Shown here one piece after another: positions 7,583-15,356 of a stretch of 38,736 nucleotides of DNA. The notes under the pieces were generated by a model. It was not told the DNA's origin. It searched no databases and was given only the letters and a program-made list of their open reading frames with translations. The stretch spans positions 1-38,736 of the forward strand of contig JAJBSL010000022.1 in the NCBI GenBank assembly GCA_020540725.1. The letters run 5' to 3'. The number at the start of each line of letters is the position of its first letter. Within the stretch, counting starts at the first letter, position 1. The DNA is from Lachnospiraceae bacterium EP-SM-12S-S03. GTDB lineage: Bacteria; Bacillota; Clostridia; Lachnospirales; Lachnospiraceae. The translations under genes were made by a program, and so were the position numbers.

Positions 7583-9896
7583 GACCTGCACTTTCTACCG
7601 TGCAGGTCTTAAAACTGCTCCACTCTCTCGGGAAAATTTCCTGATATTGCCGTCTCATAAAACGATCATCTAAAAGGAGTACTATTCCGCGGTCTGTTTC
7701 AGTTCGGATTACACGTCCTGCTGCCTGCAACACTTTATTCATTCCCGGATAAAGATAGGCGTAATCAAATCCTTTCCCATTCATCTTGTCAAAATATTGT
7801 TTGAGAATCTCCCGCTCATTGCACACTTGCGGGAGACCGGTTCCTACAATCATCGCTCCTATGAGCCTATCTTCCGTAAGATCAATCCCTTCCGAGAAAA
7901 TTCCTCCCATGACACAAAGTCCGATCAGACTGCCATCCCTCTCCCTTTCAAATTCCTGCAAAAATTCTTCTCTTGTCTGTTCATTCATATTCTGCTGCTG
8001 AATCCTACAAGTGATCTTCGCTTCTACAAGATCGGGTTCCAGCATCTCATATACATCTTCCATAAACTTATAGGAAGGAAAGAACACAAGATAATTTCCT
8101 CTTTTTTCCTTGACTGTCGTCAGAATGTATTGTGCAAACTGCTTGTATGTCCGCGTATTTCTTCTTGTATATTTGCTGCTCACATCCTGACCAATCAAAA
8201 TACATCTGTTCCCTTGAGGAAACGGTGATTCTGCATAAATTGCATAATCATCCCTTTCCGCACTCAAAAGCAATTTATAGTAGTGGATCGGTAAAAGCGT
8301 TGCCGAAAAGAATATGGCGCTGTTTCCTTTTGAAAGGTATTCTCCCAAATTCACTGCCGGATTGACGCAGAACAATTTTAATTTGAATCGCCCGTCACTT
8401 TCCATTTCCGTATAAATTGTGTAGTTTTCGTCCAAAATATCATAGACATTCAGAAATGTCCGCACATGGAAATAGGTTTCCAACAGCTTTTCTCTTACTT
8501 CTCCCTCTTCACACTCTTCCATAAAACGTTCAAATTCCATCAGAAGATTCGTCATACTGAGAGAAAAATGTCCCACTGAGTTATGCACCTGATAAGTTTC
8601 GCATTCTCGCTTTAACTCTAAAAGCTGCCGATTGCAAGTGTCCAGTCTCCTTGCAAGTTTCGTATCTAGATATTTTACAATCCGTTTTGCTTCCAGGATT
8701 TCTTCTTTATAGATGGTTGCGCTATACATTTCCCGTGCCCGCTCCACAAGGTTATGTGCCTCATCAACAAGAAAAATATACTCTCCTTTCACCCCTTCTG
8801 CAAAAAAGCGTTTTAAATGCGCATTCGGATCGAACACATAATTATAATCACAGATTACCGCATCCACCCAAAGCGACACATCTAATGCCATCTCAAACGG
8901 ACAGACTTGATGCTTCTTCGCATGCTCCTCCAAACTCTCCCGAGTCATATCATTTGTCGTTGTGATCATTTCATAAACCGCATCATTTACCCGGTCAAAA
9001 TGTCCTTTCGCATAAGGACAGTCATCGGGATTGCATTTCGTTTCCTCACAAAAGCAAATCTTCTCCTTCGCCGTCAATGTAATCACTTTATATTCCAAAT
9101 TTTGTTCCTTCAATATTTGAAACGCCTGCTCTGCCACTGTCCTTGTGATCGTCTTTGCCGTCAGGTAAAAAATCTTCTCTCCAAGTTTTTCTCCTACTGC
9201 TTTTACAGCCGGAAATACGGTAGCCATCGTTTTCCCGACACCGGTCGGCGCCTGGATAAACAATTTCTTTTTTCGGAGAATCGTCTTATACACAGAAGTT
9301 GTAAGATTCCGTTGTCCTTCCCTATATTTATAAGGAAATTCCACTTTTTTGATAGAATTATTCCGCGTCTTTCTCCATTCAACCTGAAATTCCGCCCACT
9401 TCTTATACTCTTCGACAATTTCGTAAAACCACTTTTCCAGTTCCTTCAGACTGTAGCTTTGTTTGAATCTTTTTATCTCCTCTGTCTCCATATTGCAGTA
9501 AGTCATCTGCACAGAAATCTGTTTTAGTTTTTGCTGACTTCCATAAATATATGCATAACATTTTGCCTGTGCGAGATGTACTCCCACCGGTTCCTCTATA
9601 ACCTTCAGCTCACGAAATACTCCTTTGATTTCATCAATGGTTACTTCTTCTCCCTCAATAATTCCATCTGCACGTCCTTCCACCTGCAGATCAAATCCTC
9701 TGCAAGGCACAAGTATTTTGAGCGGCACCTCTGCGTGATAATCCGCTCCCATCTGACGCTGTATTTTCCTATGAATCTTACTTCCAAGCTGCATGGCTTC
9801 CTTATCCGCAAGCGTTCCTGTTCTATTGTCAATATCTCCCTCCCGTAGAATAAATTCCACAAGATTACGTACTGAAATCTTAATAATCTCCGTCAT
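7545..9896 (-). CDS. XPD/DinG-like DNA helicase with N-terminal PD-(D/E)XK-type domain
   Basis: A 783-residue superfamily 2 helicase. Residues about 1-170 look like a PD-(D/E)XK nuclease fold (GRADGII, then TIDEIKG, then AQAKCYAYIYG). The helicase shows Walker A APTGVGKT (Lys222), DEAH box VDEAHNL (Asp378) and motif VI QAAGRVIRTETDRG. Four cysteines between motifs I and II (ICFCEETKCNPDDC plus QVCPF) fit the Fe-S cluster of XPD/DinG enzymes. It probably unwinds damaged or structured DNA. An upstream ATG at 9926 lies inside a palindromic repeat. I prefer ATG 9896, where MTEIIKISVRNLVEFILREGDID matches my recollection of the usual family start, though its ribosome site is weak (AAAGAA). It overlaps the convergent transporter gene by 38 bp. 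Confidence 0.88.
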   Translation of the reverse strand: MTEIIKISVRNLVEFILREGDIDNRTGTLADKEAMQLGSKIHRKIQRQMGADYHAEVPLKILVPCRGFDLQVEGRADGIIEGEEVTIDEIKGVFRELKVIEEPVGVHLAQAKCYAYIYGSQQKLKQISVQMTYCNMETEEIKRFKQSYSLKELEKWFYEIVEEYKKWAEFQVEWRKTRNNSIKKVEFPYKYREGQRNLTTSVYKTILRKKKLFIQAPTGVGKTMATVFPAVKAVGEKLGEKIFYLTAKTITRTVAEQAFQILKEQNLEYKVITLTAKEKICFCEETKCNPDDCPYAKGHFDRVNDAVYEMITTTNDMTRESLEEHAKKHQVCPFEMALDVSLWVDAVICDYNYVFDPNAHLKRFFAEGVKGEYIFLVDEAHNLVERAREMYSATIYKEEILEAKRIVKYLDTKLARRLDTCNRQLLELKRECETYQVHNSVGHFSLSMTNLLMEFERFMEECEEGEVREKLLETYFHVRTFLNVYDILDENYTIYTEMESDGRFKLKLFCVNPAVNLGEYLSKGNSAIFFSATLLPIHYYKLLLSAERDDYAIYAESPFPQGNRCILIGQDVSSKYTRRNTRTYKQFAQYILTTVKEKRGNYLVFFPSYKFMEDVYEMLEPDLVEAKITCRIQQQNMNEQTREEFLQEFERERDGSLIGLCVMGGIFSEGIDLTEDRLIGAMIVGTGLPQVCNEREILKQYFDKMNGKGFDYAYLYPGMNKVLQAAGRVIRTETDRGIVLLLDDRFMRRQYQEIFPREWSSFKTCTVESAGPSLEQFWNELHP

Positions 9897-9903
9897 TTCT
9901 TTA

Positions 9904-9942
9904 TTGGGGACGTAGCAAACCTTCATTTCACTACGTCCCGAA
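9904..9942. repeat. GGGGACGTAG hairpin repeat, copy 1
   Basis: TTGGGGACGTAG at the left and CTACGTCCC at the right (9931-9939) with degenerate inner arms. It lies directly in front of the helicase start and covers the place where its 5' leader would be. Two cleaner copies occur at 10110-10158 and 21615-21655. Confidence 0.75.
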
Positions 9943-10109
9943 TTGTAAAATAGTGTGTCCCTTTTTACAATTTGCCCTGTCCCTTTCCAAGAAAATATTG
10001 TTTTTCACATTTTTCTCTAATTTTCTTTCTTATAGTATAGCATAGGAAGTTTCTTTTAGTAAATATAACCTTGGGGACACCTCTATGATAAAAAAGGGAC
10101 AGGGTAAAA
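9943..10109. repeat. Cluster of further GGGGAC-type inverted repeats
   Basis: GTGTCCC (9955-9961) and CCCTGTCCC (9975-9983) recur inverted as GGGGACAC (10073-10080) and GGGACAGGG (10096-10104). With the hairpins at both ends, the whole 9904-10158 block is a palindrome-rich patch of about 250 bp without a gene. It may be a decayed non-autonomous element or a REP cluster. Any promoter of the helicase gene must lie here; TATAGTATA near 10031-10039 could hold a -10 on either strand. Confidence 0.5.
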
Positions 10110-10158
10110 CAAAATTGGGGACGTAGTAAATCTTCATTTTACTACGTCCCCAATTTTG
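10110..10158 (-). terminator. GGGGACGTAG hairpin repeat, copy 2, likely terminator
   Basis: The outer arms CAAAATTGGGGACGTAGTAAA and their complement (ending CTACGTCCCCAATTTTG at 10158) give a long stem with a short loop. It starts 1 nt after the HPr-like gene stop on the minus strand and is followed there by TTTTACCC. It probably acts as that gene's terminator, although its sequence belongs to the dispersed repeat family. Confidence 0.7.
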
Positions 10159-10159
10159 T

Positions 10160-10387
10160 TTATGCGCAATATTTTTCTAGTGTTTTCTCAAATTCTTCAT
10201 CTCGGTCTGCACATTGTACAGTCAATACTTTCGAAAAATCCAAACTTAATACGCCAAGTATAGATTTCGCATCAATAATGACCCTGTTATAAAATACATC
10301 AATATCAAAATCACATTTCTCGGCTGATTTCACGAAATCCACTGCATGCTCTCTGTCTGATAACTTGATTTTATAGCTATATTTCAT
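10160..10387 (-). CDS. HPr-like protein with degenerate active site
   Basis: A 75-residue protein that resembles the PTS phosphocarrier HPr by size and by its C-terminal half (VIIDAKSILGVLSLDFSKVLTVQCA, matching the HPr stretch around the regulatory serine). The normal active-site loop GLHARPA is replaced by a region reading SDREHAVDF. A histidine is present, but the conserved Arg and Pro after it are not, so classical phosphotransfer from enzyme I is doubtful. A regulatory or vestigial role is possible. ATG 10387 is preferred to the upstream GTG (10396) because AAAGGG lies 8 nt before it. No PTS genes are nearby. Confidence 0.7.
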   Translation of the reverse strand: MKYSYKIKLSDREHAVDFVKSAEKCDFDIDVFYNRVIIDAKSILGVLSLDFSKVLTVQCADRDEEFEKTLEKYCA

Positions 10388-10486
10388 TACCAACACCCTT
10401 TCTTTTTTAAGTATGCCATATTATTACATTTTTCGACACAGAAAGTCAATCGACATATTTCCAAATTTTATAGGCTATTATTCCCG

Positions 10487-11257
10487 TCATTTCGTAAATT
10501 CTACCATATTCCCTCTATACCATATAGGAAGATGTTGGCGTTGAAGCTCCTTGTTTTCTCGTTCCTGAATAGAGATTGTTTTACAAAAGTCTCTCCAAAG
10601 TGTTTCAAACATCTTCTCTGTCTGCGAGTACTTCTTTACCTTTTCACTCTCCATTTCCTCATCGATCAGAATTATCCAATGTTTCCGTGCTTCATGTACA
10701 AGAACCATTTTATGAGTTTCATCATACACAAGCCAATTTTCCAAAGGAAGTCTGTTGGAAAAATGATCTGCAATGCAAGTAAGCACTTGAGCTTTCGGGT
10801 TGATTTTCGCAAAAAGGACACCATTTTCTAATTCCCGGAAACGCACAAATTCTTTATGATAATGCGCTTCATTACTTACTGCTCTGCTTAATTCAAATAC
10901 TTTTCGGACATAAGGACTTGTCAGGTGATTCATGATCTTCTTACTATTAGGAATTTCCTTTGCCTCAAGCATTGTACCTAATATTGCATCTCCTTTTTTC
11001 TCATCATGGGAAAGAACTGCGTGATACAAATTCCAATACACTTCATATCCCAAATGCCTCTTAATCAGCTTCTCTACTGCAAGCGCTTTTTGCTCACTCT
11101 CATCCGCTTCAATATAGTCACAAAACAATTCCTGTTCTACCATGCCCTGAATCGCAATTCCCACTTCTCCAGGTTTGGGCACAAGTTTCCATGCATCGTA
11201 TATCCCGGAATAAATTCCGGTTATTGTATCACTACATATAAAGACTTTCTTCATCAT
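10487..11257 (-). CDS. TIGR03915 family protein, partner of the radical SAM DNA repair protein
   Basis: A 256-residue protein of the TIGR03915 (DUF4130-containing) family, which is regularly encoded beside TIGR03916 and is thought to act with it in DNA modification or repair. The N-terminus VFICSDTITGIYSGIYDAW and the central VFELSRAVSNEAHYHKEFVRFREL stretch are characteristic; the end HLPIWYRGNMVEF is also typical. No classical catalytic motif stands out. It follows the radical SAM gene by 18 nt on the same strand and so belongs to the operon controlled by the LexA boxes at 12664-12712. Its biochemical role is not known to me beyond the family association. ATG 11254 is an alternative start. 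Confidence 0.85.
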   Translation of the reverse strand: MMKKVFICSDTITGIYSGIYDAWKLVPKPGEVGIAIQGMVEQELFCDYIEADESEQKALAVEKLIKRHLGYEVYWNLYHAVLSHDEKKGDAILGTMLEAKEIPNSKKIMNHLTSPYVRKVFELSRAVSNEAHYHKEFVRFRELENGVLFAKINPKAQVLTCIADHFSNRLPLENWLVYDETHKMVLVHEARKHWIILIDEEMESEKVKKYSQTEKMFETLWRDFCKTISIQERENKELQRQHLPIWYRGNMVEFTK

Positions 11258-11275
11258 CCAATCTCACTCCACCTT

Positions 11276-12634
11276 CTATCCTACAATCTTCTCAATGGCC
11301 GTCTTTCCCCGCCTATCTGTTACTGTAAATTGCTCCATACGAAAATTCACATCATCAAATAGCGAGAGCTGTTTATAAGTCATCTGCCCGATGTGTGCCG
11401 GAAGCTTTTCCTTGACGTCCAAAAGATTTCTTGTAATATAATCCTCCTCTATCTTCGTGGGATACATCATTTTCCCATTGCACGTTATAAAGTAAAGTGC
11501 CCTCTTTAATACGACACCTATTTTCTTTAAATCTTCAAAACCAAGCACTGCCATCCTCCGCGCTTTCACAATTCTTCCCGCCGACTTATAGCCGATTCCT
11601 GGTACTCGAAGAAGTGTATCATAATCTGCCCGGTTAATCTCCACAGGAAACGCCTCCAAATGTTTTAGCGCCCAATTACATTTCGGATCAAGCAATACAT
11701 TAAAATTCGGATTCTCTTCCGATAGCAGTTCTCTCGCTTCAAATCCATAATAGCGCAAAAGCCAATCCGCCTGATATAGCCTGTGTTCCCGCAGTAAAGG
11801 GGGACCTTCATCCGTTCTAACCGGAAGGTTCAAATCTTCATTCACATGTACAAAGGCTGAATAGAATACTCTTTTCAAATCAAACTTCTTATAGAGAGAC
11901 TCTGCCACGCGGATTATCTGATAGTCCGTCTCCGGTGTTGCTCCGATAATCATCTGTGTACTCTGACCAGCAGGAACAAATCTCGGTGCATTACGATATT
12001 CTACAATCTCCTGCTTATTTTCCTGCATCTTATTCTGCACAAGGCGCATAGGCGTCAGAATATTCTTCCGATTCTTATGAGGTGCGAGCATACGAAGGCT
12101 CTCCGCCGTTGGAAGTTCCAGATTCACACTCATTCGGTCTGCAAGAAATCCCACTCTTTGTATCAGCTCCTGACTTGCTCCCGGAATTGCTTTCACATGA
12201 ATATATCCTTGAAAATTACATTCTGTTCGAAGTTTATATAACGTTGCGTAAATCAATTCCATCGTATCATTCGGACTCTTCAAAATTCCTGAACTCAAAA
12301 ACAATCCTTCAATATAATTTCTACGATAAAATTCCATGGTTAAAGTACATACTTCGTCCGGTGTAAAGGATGCTCGCGGAACATCATTGGATGCACGATT
12401 GATACAATATTTGCAGTCGTAAATGCATTCATTGGTAAACAAAATCTTCAAAAGAGAAATACATCGTCCATCAGCGGAAAAACTATGACAAATTCCCTCT
12501 TTGACGCAATTCCCCATTCCTGTTCCGTCATTTCTTCTGTCTACTCCGCTGGATGTACATGCGACATCATATTTTGCTGCATCTGTTAGTATATTCAGTT
12601 TTTGAAAAATGGTCATCTGCTCCGCTATTCTCAT
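11276..12634 (-). CDS. Putative DNA modification/repair radical SAM protein, TIGR03916 family
   Basis: A 452-residue radical SAM protein. The 4Fe-4S motif is Cys70-IYD-Cys74-KY-Cys77. Several more cysteines precede it (in NCVKEGICHSFSADGRC), which may bind a second metal. The C-terminal part has a helix-hairpin-helix DNA-binding segment (RADYDTLLRVPGIGYKSAGRIVKARR). The family is annotated as putative DNA repair; the reaction is unknown. The start is ATG 12634, behind AAAAGGTG. The longer frame back to 12721 would run through the promoter and both LexA boxes, so it is rejected. It is the first gene of an operon with the TIGR03915 partner, probably SOS-induced. Confidence 0.9.
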   Translation of the reverse strand: MRIAEQMTIFQKLNILTDAAKYDVACTSSGVDRRNDGTGMGNCVKEGICHSFSADGRCISLLKILFTNECIYDCKYCINRASNDVPRASFTPDEVCTLTMEFYRRNYIEGLFLSSGILKSPNDTMELIYATLYKLRTECNFQGYIHVKAIPGASQELIQRVGFLADRMSVNLELPTAESLRMLAPHKNRKNILTPMRLVQNKMQENKQEIVEYRNAPRFVPAGQSTQMIIGATPETDYQIIRVAESLYKKFDLKRVFYSAFVHVNEDLNLPVRTDEGPPLLREHRLYQADWLLRYYGFEARELLSEENPNFNVLLDPKCNWALKHLEAFPVEINRADYDTLLRVPGIGYKSAGRIVKARRMAVLGFEDLKKIGVVLKRALYFITCNGKMMYPTKIEEDYITRNLLDVKEKLPAHIGQMTYKQLSLFDDVNFRMEQFTVTDRRGKTAIEKIVG

Positions 12635-12663
12635 TTCACTGCACCTTTTCATCCTCTTTATAT

Positions 12664-12715
12664 CGAATGTATGTTTGTTTTTTATGATTATAGCATATCG
12701 AACAAATGTTTGCAA
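12664..12715 (-). promoter_or_regulatory. SOS promoter with two LexA boxes
   Basis: On the minus strand TTGCAA (12715-12710), a 17-bp spacer and TATAAT (12692-12687) form a strong promoter. CGAACAAATGTTTG (12699-12712) matches the Bacillus-type LexA/DinR consensus CGAACRNRYGTTYC at 13 of 14 positions and overlaps the -35. A second box, CGAATGTATGTTTG (12664-12677), lies at about +4 to +17 and matches at 12 of 14. The centres are 35 bp apart. Both sites block the promoter of the radical SAM repair gene. Confidence 0.8.
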
Positions 12716-12852
12716 CAACATTTTTCATTTCACAGAAACTGCACATTGTCTAAAGCCAATCGGCTTCCTTCTTACACTATACAAAAATAAAGCACTTCAC
12801 TGAGTTTTGTGATACAATAAACTGCAGAATCATGTATAGAAGGAGAACATTT

Positions 12853-13479
12853 ATGATCAACCGCGAAGATATGCTTGAACTTACAAGACGCATGACACTT
12901 TCACGTAATTCTTTCACAAGGATTGCCGGGTGTTACGTTGACAATGACGGAGATTTTGATGGAAGTTTTAACACAAATTTTCTAAAGCTTTCTGCTCCCG
13001 ATCGAACCGAAAACTTAAAACTTGCCAAAGCAATTCCTTTTTCAGAGACCAATATCCATTTGAAAAAATTTGAATTTCGCCCGGAAACACAAATACCCGG
13101 AAGCATGTGGCAGCTTCTGATGGCCCTACGGGAATGCGGCTTAAAAAATGATGCACTTATGGATACATTTTATGATGTGGTAATGTCACACTATTATACA
13201 GACTCAAGATACGCCATTTATATGTTTCATGACCGTTATGACATCCCGGCAAAAGCTTCGGACAAAGAGCGTCTGAAAGAATCCGAAGAAATCTTTGAAT
13301 ACCTAATCTGCGCCATCTGCCCTATTCACGCAGATTATAAACCCAAAGAACCAGAATGTGGATTTCTCTTCCCATCATTTACCGATAGATGCGGTGATCT
13401 AAACCATGTAAATATTTATAGCAAGAATCCCGAAAGCGAATGTATGGATATTATAAAAGCAATTCTCGGTATAAAATAA
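12853..13479 (+). CDS. Short DUF4317 family protein
   Basis: A 208-residue protein matching the N-terminal part of the DUF4317 family: MINREDMLELTRRMT, SFTRIAGCYVDNDGD, LKNDALMDTFYDVVMSHY, a YAIYMFHDRYDIPAKASD block and ECGFLFPSFTDRCGDLNHVNIYSKNPE. As I know it, the family continues well beyond this last motif (nearly 400 residues in total), whereas this protein stops about 20 residues after it at a clean stop followed by a terminator. It may be a natural short form or a truncated copy. Function is unknown. ATG 12853 has AGAAGGAG at good spacing; the upstream ATG 12832 has none. A weak -10 (TACAAT, 12813-12818) precedes it. Confidence 0.75.
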   Translation: MINREDMLELTRRMTLSRNSFTRIAGCYVDNDGDFDGSFNTNFLKLSAPDRTENLKLAKAIPFSETNIHLKKFEFRPETQIPGSMWQLLMALRECGLKNDALMDTFYDVVMSHYYTDSRYAIYMFHDRYDIPAKASDKERLKESEEIFEYLICAICPIHADYKPKEPECGFLFPSFTDRCGDLNHVNIYSKNPESECMDIIKAILGIK

Positions 13480-13520
13480 TCCCGGAGCATCACTACTCCG
13501 GGATCATTTCCCCGATTTTC
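13479..13520 (+). terminator. Terminator of the DUF4317 gene
   Basis: ATCCCGGAG (13479-13487) pairs with CTCCGGGAT (13496-13504) around an 8-nt loop, followed by a T-rich stretch. It sits between convergent genes and overlaps the last base of the DUF4317 stop codon. On the minus strand TTATTTTATACC follows, so it may serve both genes. Confidence 0.75.
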
Positions 13521-13526
13521 TTAAAA

Positions 13527-14135
13527 TTAAAACTCTATCTTCCGATCTTTAAAGTAATACTCCCGATCCCGTTCTCCGATTTCCCGAAGCACGCGGCAAG
13601 GATTCCCCACGGCTACCACATTCGCCGGGAGATCTTTCGTGACTACACTTCCGGCTCCAACTACTGTATTATCTCCAATCGTAATTCCCGGCAACACAAT
13701 TACTCCCGCACCAAGCCAACAATTTCTTCCGATATGTACCGGCATATTATACTGATATGCCTGCTCACGAAGCTCTGGCAGAATCGGATGTCCCGCCGTT
13801 GCAATCACCACATTAGGTCCGAGCATAGTATGCTCTCCTACATAAATGTGTGTATCGTCTACCAATGTCAGATTGAAATTTGCATATACATTCTTTCCAA
13901 AATGTACATGCCCTCCTCCAAAATTGGAATGTAATGGTGGCTCAATATAGCATCCTTCTCCGATTTCCGCAAACATTTCTTTCAATAATGCTTCCCGCTT
14001 CTCCTGTTCCAAGGGACGTGTCGCGTTGTAATCGTAAAGTCGATCCAAACGTTTTAACTGTTCCTCCATAATGGAATCATCATTTGGCAGATATAACTCT
14101 CCTGTATGTAGTTTTTCTTTCATGCTACTCATCAT
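13527..14135 (-). CDS. Sugar O-acetyltransferase (maltose/galactoside acetyltransferase family)
   Basis: A 202-residue left-handed beta-helix acetyltransferase. An N-terminal helical segment (MKEKLHTGELYLPNDD) typical of Maa/LacA enzymes is followed by hexapeptide repeats from about residue 70. The segment VVIATAGHPILPE carries the catalytic histidine; the C-terminal coil ends in VGAGSVVTKDLPANVVAVGNPCRVLREI. It transfers an acetyl group from acetyl-CoA to a sugar hydroxyl, often as detoxification of non-metabolised sugars. It is the last gene of the MATE/aldo-keto reductase operon, 25 nt after the reductase stop. AGGAGG is only 2 nt before the first ATG, so ATG 14132 may be used instead. Confidence 0.92.
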   Translation of the reverse strand: MMSSMKEKLHTGELYLPNDDSIMEEQLKRLDRLYDYNATRPLEQEKREALLKEMFAEIGEGCYIEPPLHSNFGGGHVHFGKNVYANFNLTLVDDTHIYVGEHTMLGPNVVIATAGHPILPELREQAYQYNMPVHIGRNCWLGAGVIVLPGITIGDNTVVGAGSVVTKDLPANVVAVGNPCRVLREIGERDREYYFKDRKIEF

Positions 14136-14160
14136 TTCCTCCTAATCCACATTGAAATTT

Positions 14161-15339
14161 TTATCCATATAATTTAAATAGTTTCGCACCAAGTTTCACG
14201 ACTTTATATTGAAACCCCTCCAACTCTTTTGCTGCATGCTTTAATTCCTCACGAATCTCTATCTGCTGTGGACAATGTTTTTCACACTTTCCACAGCGAA
14301 TACATTCCGATGCTCCTGCCGGATTTTTTTTCATAGCAAAAAAGCGGTAATCTTTTCTGGCAGAAGCCCGGCCTTCCGAGTAAGCTGCATTATAGCAACG
14401 GAATGTCCCCGGAATATCCACACCTTTTGGGCAAGGCATACAGTACCCGCATCCTGTGCAGCCAACTTTTACTGTGCGATTAATCTCGGTCTTTATCTGC
14501 GAAATCAGTTCCTGATCCGCTTCCGTCAAGCAGCCTTCGTAAGACTCGGATGCCGTTTTTACATTTTCCCTCACCATCTCCAGGGAATTCATTCCCGATA
14601 GCACACATGTCACTTCCGGTTGATGATATAACCACTTAAATGCCATCTCCGCCGCTGTTCGGCCTTCTTGGTCAAGTTCAAATATTTTCTTGGCAGAACG
14701 CGGAAGCAGATCCACCAACCTTCCGCCCCGAAGCGGTTCCATAATGATTACCGGAAGTCCTTTTGCATGAGCATACTGAAGTCCTTCCCTTCCAGCCTGA
14801 GAATGTTCATCCATATAATTATACTGAATCTGACAGAAATCCCACGCATATGCATCCACCAACGTTTTAAACATCGGCGCACTCCCATGATAAGAAAATC
14901 CAATGTTACGGATCTGTCCTTTTGCAAGTTTTTCTTCAATCCACTCTTTGATTCCCAGTCTGACAAGATGATTCCATGTCTCAATATCCGACAGCATATG
15001 CATCAGATAATAGTCCACATAATCTGTGCGAAGGCGGCGCAATTCTTCTTGAAATAATTTCTCTGCACCCTCCACACTTTTCATCAGATAGTGCGGAAGC
15101 TTTGTTGCGATTTTCACCTGATCCCGACAACTGTTTCGCTCAAGAATTTCTCCTAAAGCTGCTTCACTTCCGCCATATACATAAGCTGTATCAAAATAAT
15201 TGATTCCGGCACGGATCGCTTCCATCAACTCTCTTTCTGTCTTTTCTATATCAATTCCCGAGCCTTTCTTGCTGAATCTCAAACATCCATATCCCAAAAG
15301 AGAAATTTCGTTTCCCTTTTTGTCTTTTCTATACTGCAT
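14161..15339 (-). CDS. Ferredoxin-domain aldo/keto reductase
   Basis: A 392-residue oxidoreductase. Residues about 1-290 form the aldo-keto reductase barrel, with the catalytic Asp and Tyr in FDTAYVYGGSE, Lys in ATKLP and His in YYLMHML. The C-terminal part (about 300-365) holds two 4Fe-4S motifs, CTGCGYCMPCPKG and CIRCGKCEKHCPQ, so it can exchange electrons with ferredoxin-type partners. The substrate is unknown. ATG 15339 follows AGGAGGAG; the frame is open to 15525, but that part overlaps the MATE gene and does not resemble the family. It lies 17 nt after the MATE stop and before the acetyltransferase. Confidence 0.9.
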   Translation of the reverse strand: MQYRKDKKGNEISLLGYGCLRFSKKGSGIDIEKTERELMEAIRAGINYFDTAYVYGGSEAALGEILERNSCRDQVKIATKLPHYLMKSVEGAEKLFQEELRRLRTDYVDYYLMHMLSDIETWNHLVRLGIKEWIEEKLAKGQIRNIGFSYHGSAPMFKTLVDAYAWDFCQIQYNYMDEHSQAGREGLQYAHAKGLPVIIMEPLRGGRLVDLLPRSAKKIFELDQEGRTAAEMAFKWLYHQPEVTCVLSGMNSLEMVRENVKTASESYEGCLTEADQELISQIKTEINRTVKVGCTGCGYCMPCPKGVDIPGTFRCYNAAYSEGRASARKDYRFFAMKKNPAGASECIRCGKCEKHCPQQIEIREELKHAAKELEGFQYKVVKLGAKLFKLYG

Positions 15340-15356
15340 ATTCTCCTCCTGCATTC

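Noticed and set aside
8907..9527. Plus-strand frame of 206 residues opposite the helicase
   Set aside because: Antisense shadow of conserved helicase motifs, with a composition unlike a real protein.
9897..9926. Helicase start at ATG 9926
   Set aside because: These ten codons lie within the GGGGACGTAG hairpin repeat and have no ribosome site; the family-like start is at 9896.
12635..12721. Longer start of the radical SAM repair gene at 12721
   Set aside because: The added codons cover the promoter and both LexA boxes, and there is no ribosome site. ATG 12634 has AAAAGGTG.
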